Source: Pseudomonas sp. CC120222-01a (lineage in GTDB: Bacteria > Pseudomonadota > Gammaproteobacteria > Pseudomonadales > Pseudomonadaceae). Taken from it: a stretch of DNA of 64,000 nt. The DNA lies in NCBI RefSeq assembly GCF_003097235.1, contig NZ_QEQQ01000001.1, forward strand, positions 124,001 to 188,000, written 5' to 3'. Made by a program: the position numbers and the translations under genes. Below, in pieces: positions 60,175-64,000 of the stretch (its first letter is position 1; each line of letters starts with the position of its first letter). Below the pieces are notes generated by a model. That model was given only the letters and a program-made list of their open reading frames with translations. It ran no database searches and was not told the origin of the DNA.

Positions 60175-60417
60175 ATGCTGAAAATAGTTCCCGATCCACC
60201 CCATACATTTCACTCCCTCGAAGACACCCTGATCCAGGCTGCGGACTACGCACTTTGTGCGCTAGCTGTATCGCATCAGGCGATGCTGCTACAGCCCAAG
60301 TCACCAGCGGCAGCATTGATGATGGCGTCGACACATGAACTTGAGTCGCTGCGGCTGTTGCTTGAAACGGCATTGATTCAAGTACAGATGCCGACCGAGC
60401 CGCGAACGCTGCACTAA
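60175..60417 (+). CDS. DUF6124-family small protein
   Basis: An 80-residue protein beginning MLKIVPDPPHTFHSLEDTLI, the Pseudomonas DUF6124 N-terminal signature (hydrophobic-x-V-x-P-x-P-P), followed by two helices (QAADYALCALAVSHQAM and ESLRLLLETALIQVQM). It may be a toxin-antitoxin or regulator-like protein; nothing is proven. The 165-base leader with structured RNA and an anti-SD segment suggests translational control. Next gene on the strand: DUF3077, 127 bases away. Confidence 0.75.
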   Translation: MLKIVPDPPHTFHSLEDTLIQAADYALCALAVSHQAMLLQPKSPAAALMMASTHELESLRLLLETALIQVQMPTEPRTLH

Positions 60418-60544
60418 GCCGACAACCATGTGTTGCCTGGGCTGGGCCTGACACCAGCATGTCTGAAGCTTGTGCGACTTCTGCGGGAGCTGGCTTGCCG
60501 GCGATTAGGCCAGCCCAGGCGGCGAAAATATTGAGGGAACAATA

Positions 60545-60808
60545 ATGACGACAGACGACACCAAATTCACCGTCGGCAAAACCATTTTCTTCCAGGGTGA
60601 GAACCACACACATCCGCTGTTTCGCATCGAAGCGGGCATTCCTTGCAGAAGTGCTCGGGAGCAGGCTTCGGAATTGATGGGGTATGTGCGGGAATTGACG
60701 ATTGTCGGCTTGATGGATGAGAAGCCGATGATGATCTGGGCTGCGCATTACCTGAGTGCGTTGGCCAAGGCGCTGATGGATGATGCTGAGTTGGGCATGA
60801 TGCAATGA
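60545..60808 (+). CDS. DUF3077-family small protein
   Basis: An 87-residue protein: TVGKTIFFQGENHTHPLFRI, EAGIPCRSAREQASELMGYV and AAHYLSALAKALMDDAELGM. This is the DUF3077 pattern, found mostly in Pseudomonas and usually near DUF6124 genes. Function unknown. GAGGGAAC precedes the ATG. A REP half-like sequence lies at 60480-60530 before it. Confidence 0.8.
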   Translation: MTTDDTKFTVGKTIFFQGENHTHPLFRIEAGIPCRSAREQASELMGYVRELTIVGLMDEKPMMIWAAHYLSALAKALMDDAELGMMQ

Positions 60809-60927
60809 AGGCTATTCAGCCTGTTCTCGAAAGGCGCCCGAAAAGCCAAACCTGTCAGGGAAACAGCCTCATACGTCGCTTGCCCAATAGGGCATAATCC
60901 GCGACTACAGATCCCGGAGTGTCTCCT

Positions 60928-62274
60928 TTGCAGTCCACCGACCCCGATACCCCTCCTGCCCAACCTCCCGCCAAAGAAACGGGTCGTATCGTTTATGGTG
61001 GATGGCGCAGGTGGCGTCAGCGCGTCGCATTCTGGGTCGGCGCGCTTCTGGTGGGGCTGGTAGCACTGGCATTTGCCTGGTCGGCAGACCACGCATACGC
61101 GCTGTTCGAAGCCGCTACCGAGCACTATCACTGGGCACCTTTCCTTATCACACCTGCAGGCTTTGCATTACTTGCCTGGCTAAGCCATCGCTGGTTTAGC
61201 CAGGCAAAAGGTAGCGGCATTCCGCAAGTCATTGCTGCTCTGGAGTTTCCCTCCCGCAGCTTCCGGCGCCAGGTGCTGGCCGTGCCCGTCGCAGCAGCAA
61301 GGATGGTGCTGACTGTCGGTGCACTGCTGGTGGGAGGCTCGGTAGGCCGTGAAGGGCCTACCGTGCACGTTGGCGCTGCGGTTATCTACGCCTTCGGTAC
61401 CCGGCTCGGTCTACACGGTCGACGCACTGTTTCCGGGCTGATTCTGGCTGGTGGTGCGGCAGGGATCGCAGCAGCGTTCAATACACCATTAGCGGGCATC
61501 GTGTTCGCGATCGAAGAGCTCAGCCGTACCTTTGAACAACGGTTCAGCGGGCTCTTGCTGACCGCGGTCGTGATTGGGGGCATGGTGACGCTCGGGTTGT
61601 TGGGCCACTACTCCTACTTTGGCGAGATCGGAGCCCAGCTTCCGCAAGGTTGGCAGTGGACCGCCGTGCCCGCATTCGGAGTGCTCGGTGGCCTGCTGGG
61701 TGGCGTTTACGTGAGACTGGTCCTGCCTTCCGATCGCGGTTTGATAGGTAAGCTATGTGCAGTTCGTTCGCGATGGCCAGTGCGCTTCGCCGCAGGTTGC
61801 GGCATGGTGTTGGCTGTACTGGGTTTGCTATCAGGCAACCATGTTTTTGGCACTGGATATGAAGAGACGCGCAGCTTGCTCGAAGGCCAACCGGTAACAG
61901 ACCAGGCCTTCCTTGTTTGGAAATTCCTGGCCAACGTTGTCTCGTACCTGGCGGGTATCCCCGGCGGCTTGTTTTCCCCATCCTTGAGCGTAGGTGCAGC
62001 CTTGTCACCGCTGCTGTCATTCATTCCAGGCTTCGATGTTCAGACAGGCGCGCTGCTCGGAATGGGGGCCTACCTTGGCGGCGTGACTCGATCGCCATTG
62101 ACCGGCTCAGTGATTGTACTTGAGCTGTCCCACAGCCCTGACTTGGCCATTCCGCTTCTCGCAGCAGGCCTCATTGCGTCGTCCGTCTCCGGATGGATCG
62201 CGCCGGTCTCGCTCTATCACGCCTTGGCACACAATATAACCAAGCAGCTGGAAGGCTCGCCAACAGCACGATAA
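60928..62274 (+). CDS. ClC-family chloride transporter
   Basis: A 448-residue membrane protein. All ClC signatures are present: GSGIPQVIAALE, GSVGREGPTVHVGA with the gating Glu, FAIEELSRTFEQ (the proton-Glu position of exchangers, E-E), and GIPGGLFSPSLSVGA. So it looks like a chloride/proton antiporter. GGAG lies 8 bases before a TTG at 60928, which I take as the start; a GTG at 60919 is the alternative and would add 3 residues. No CBS domains follow. Confidence 0.88.
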   Translation: MQSTDPDTPPAQPPAKETGRIVYGGWRRWRQRVAFWVGALLVGLVALAFAWSADHAYALFEAATEHYHWAPFLITPAGFALLAWLSHRWFSQAKGSGIPQVIAALEFPSRSFRRQVLAVPVAAARMVLTVGALLVGGSVGREGPTVHVGAAVIYAFGTRLGLHGRRTVSGLILAGGAAGIAAAFNTPLAGIVFAIEELSRTFEQRFSGLLLTAVVIGGMVTLGLLGHYSYFGEIGAQLPQGWQWTAVPAFGVLGGLLGGVYVRLVLPSDRGLIGKLCAVRSRWPVRFAAGCGMVLAVLGLLSGNHVFGTGYEETRSLLEGQPVTDQAFLVWKFLANVVSYLAGIPGGLFSPSLSVGAALSPLLSFIPGFDVQTGALLGMGAYLGGVTRSPLTGSVIVLELSHSPDLAIPLLAAGLIASSVSGWIAPVSLYHALAHNITKQLEGSPTAR

Positions 62275-62336
62275 GGTTTGCATGCGCCAGATCTCTGAAT
62301 CACCTGGCTAACAGATGGGTCGAGATACTAGAGGCA

Positions 62337-62364
62337 TAAAAAAACCCTGAAAAATCAGGGCTTT
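62337..62364 (-). terminator. Terminator of the tRNA-Ser remnant
   Basis: CCCTGA pairs with TCAGGG around AAAA. On the minus strand it ends in TTTTTT, so it works for leftward transcription, as expected for a tRNA gene reading left. Confidence 0.8.
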
Positions 62365-62376
62365 AATAAGAATTAG

Positions 62377-62437
62377 TGGCGGAAGCGTAGAGATTCGAAC
62401 TCTAGGATAGTTGCGCATCGACGGTTTTCAAGACCGT
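62377..62437 (-). tRNA. tRNA-Ser (UGA) 3' fragment, probable attachment site
   Basis: On the minus strand this reads: anticodon stem-loop ACGGT-CTTGAAA-ACCGT with anticodon TGA, a long variable region, T-arm TAGAG-TTCGAAT-CTCTA, and the 3' end CGCTTCCGCCA. The 5' half (the GGAAGCG acceptor strand and D-arm) is missing; upstream on the minus strand the sequence is unrelated. This is the 3' remnant typical of a tRNA used as an integration site. Confidence 0.7.
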
Positions 62438-62476
62438 GGTACAAGTGCCCTATCCATGCGGGCGCAAAGCCGAAAT

Positions 62477-62552
62477 CGATTCCAAAACAAAGACGAAACG
62501 ACACAGCTACAAGCCGCATACTTTAAGGGTCGCCGTTTCGGTTTTGGAATCG
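62477..62552. repeat. Inverted repeat at the island edge
   Basis: CGATTCCAAAAC (62477-62488) is inverted as GTTTTGGAATCG (62541-62552), with a second pair CGAAACG/CGTTTCG just inside (62494-62500 and 62534-62540). It is followed by GTTTTTG. It may be an operator or a hairpin of the inserted element. Confidence 0.5.
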
Positions 62553-62589
62553 GTTTTTGCTGTAATTTTCAAGCAGTTTGACGGAACCA

Positions 62590-62904
62590 CCCGCTGCTAC
62601 AAGCTCCCCAGGAAGTGCGGAATGATCTCAAGGCTCTGGAGTAATCTCTGTCTCAGTGGCTCCGCCTGAGCACCTGGCACACGAAGCACCCGGAGAATGA
62701 GCAGCTCTTTCACCATGCCTTGCAGGCGTCGTTTGCAGAGCACGATACAGCATCGCTTTCGAGGAGCTCTTCGAGGCAATACCCAACGTGAAAGCCGAGC
62801 GGCTCCCAGGGCACGAGCGCTATCGGGCCAGGGACATCGAGCGGTACGCTAGGCGCGCCGAGATCATCGGCTATAACCTCTTCCACGTGCGCAACTGCCA
62901 GTAA
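62590..62904 (+). pseudogene. Decayed gene of the inserted element
   Basis: Two pieces of one ancestral frame can be read. The first (LQAPQEVRNDLKALE, stop TAA at 62642, then SLSQWLRLSTWHTKHPENEQ and LFHHALQASFAEHDT) and the second, in a different frame from 62752 (IAFEELFEAIPNVKAERLPG, then HERYRARDIERYARRAEIIG, ending at TAA 62904). The in-frame TAA and the frame jump near 62750 mark it as a pseudogene. The basic C-terminus fits a phage or plasmid protein, but no family is certain. Confidence 0.6.
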
Positions 62905-63243
62905 TGCAGCAGTAGTGTGAAAAATCGACCGGAGGCCGCGCCCTCAACGGCCTATGCGTCGAGGCTGTCTGTCATGCATTGGCGAGTTGGGGCGACTTTC
63001 GCCCAGTGGAACCGAGAAGCTACAGCGCAGTTTTAAGCAGCAAAAGCACCCTCCCCCGGCGTTCTGCCCCTCCTCCCCCTTACTTCTTGGCCGGCCGCAG
63101 GATCTCGTGAAATTGAGTTGTTCGGCTCTGGCTCGGTGTACTTGAACAGGCGGCATGCGTACCACAGCGCCTGCCAACCCCTTATTGGAAGTTGAGAAAC
63201 CCGTGTATGATCGAAAAAAACTAAGGACGCGTTCTTATCTTCC

Positions 63244-64000
63244 ATGAAAGATCTTGCACTCTCCCCATTTTCAAAGCGCATATGCCTTGACGTTACATTT
63301 TTCTTGACCCTTTTACTCGGGTTGGTACTCGTCTATCACCTGGGCTTCCATGCCATGGTCGACCGGTTCGACGCAGCCCCAGAGCGCTTGAGGGATTACA
63401 CCTTTCCTGTTTGGGGCAGAATGCCTTGGTTCGAACATGGTTTCCTGACTTTCCTAAACCCCGACGCTTACGCCCAGCATGAGGCATACGCCAACCACTC
63501 TACTCTTTACCTCATCTTCATGCGGGGCCTTTTCCTGTTGCAAGAGTGGGTGCCCTCCCTGCCCCCGCGAACAACAGCAGCTATCTTGGCCATGCTCGCT
63601 TCGCTGGGCGCGATGTGGTTCACGATCCGACGTCAGCTCGCAATCAGCAATGATGGGCGTAATTACTTGCTGGTATTAGCTGCCCTGCTGTATTTCCTGA
63701 CCCTTCCAAATTTCTGGATTTCGCTCGGAAAGTTCAATGTCGACAATGGCTTTGTCTTCGTCTTCCCTGTATTGCTGATGACCAGCATTCTGCTTGAGCG
63801 GGACGACGCTAAAGGCAAAACATTCTGGATCTGCGCCCTGTCGCTTTGCCTGGTCATGCCGATGGCGGGTGCGTTGTTTAGCATGTTCATGCTGGCAATG
63901 ACACTGCTGGTCAATCCTAGCGACAGACACAGACTCAAAGTCTGCGGGGTGCTCATGGCGGTTTCCGTCGCCGCTTACCTGCAACCTGTTCTGGTGGCCA
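63244..64000 (+). CDS. Incomplete polytopic membrane protein, cut by the window end
   Basis: An open frame of at least 252 codons from the ATG at 63244 to the right edge. The start is MKDLALSPFSKRICLDVTFF and at least five or six hydrophobic segments follow (FLTLLLGLVLVYHLGF, LLVLAALLYFLTLPNFWISL, GFVFVFPVLLMTSILL, FSMFMLAMTLLV). A -10-like TATGAT is near 63205. The base use is less GC-rich than the core genes. A surface-polysaccharide or polyol membrane protein is possible; I do not name it. Confidence 0.65.
   Translation, partial: MKDLALSPFSKRICLDVTFFLTLLLGLVLVYHLGFHAMVDRFDAAPERLRDYTFPVWGRMPWFEHGFLTFLNPDAYAQHEAYANHSTLYLIFMRGLFLLQEWVPSLPPRTTAAILAMLASLGAMWFTIRRQLAISNDGRNYLLVLAALLYFLTLPNFWISLGKFNVDNGFVFVFPVLLMTSILLERDDAKGKTFWICALSLCLVMPMAGALFSMFMLAMTLLVNPSDRHRLKVCGVLMAVSVAAYLQPVLVA

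Noticed and set aside
62377..62470. An intact tRNA-Ser gene
   Set aside because: The D-arm and 5' acceptor strand are absent; only the 3' half can be folded.

Overview
The window looks like chromosome from the Pseudomonas putida group. The evidence is high GC coding throughout, P. putida-type REP palindromes (GCGGGC / CTTCGCG cores with TGTGGGAGC or TGTAGGAGC ends), a periplasmic fatty acid cis/trans isomerase (cti) next to metH, and small families typical of Pseudomonas (DUF2790, DUF6124, DUF3077, DUF3303).

Layout. 1-6.4 kb: a two-component pair, a ferric-reductase-like membrane protein and a DoxX protein face a bufferin/HvfABC-like RiPP cluster on the other strand. That cluster has a secreted precursor with six EGKCG motifs, a DUF692 (MNIO) enzyme and a DUF2063 partner. 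6.6-15.7 kb: two giant tandem genes for LRR-NEL E3-ubiquitin-ligase-like toxins; a third copy lies at 49.3-53.6 kb. 15.8-24.9 kb: DNA polymerase II, then a LysR regulator divergent from a YqcI/YcgG-family gene, a LysE exporter and an SGNH-like gene, then azlCD with an AraC regulator. 25-30.5 kb: copper delivery proteins (PCuAC, SCO), nfuA, an acyltransferase and cti. 30.7-38.5 kb: metH, a substrate-binding protein, and sulfite reductase cysI with DUF934. 38.7-49.3 kb: assorted metabolic genes, a second two-component pair, an MlaA-like lipoprotein, an alcohol dehydrogenase, and an MFS transporter with an AraC regulator. 54-58.5 kb: a Nudix gene and an MFS / amidohydrolase / LysR catabolic module. 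58.6-62.3 kb: small unknown genes, a candidate RNA-regulated DUF6124 gene, DUF3077 and a ClC transporter. 62.3-64 kb: a tRNA-Ser 3' fragment with its terminator, then decayed, less GC-rich DNA and an incomplete membrane protein gene. This looks like the edge of a genomic island running off the right end.

The most interesting elements are: (i) the EGKCG-repeat RiPP cluster, with a perfect 15-bp stem-loop between precursor and enzyme genes; (ii) a long structured leader before the DUF6124 gene, in which a 9-nt segment can pair perfectly with the Shine-Dalgarno region; (iii) the possible N-hydroxylase / exporter / SGNH cluster; (iv) three NEL ligase-like giants with no visible secretion system nearby; (v) the tRNA-Ser island boundary. 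All positions and motifs were read by eye from the sequence. Family assignments rest on recognised motifs and not on database searches.
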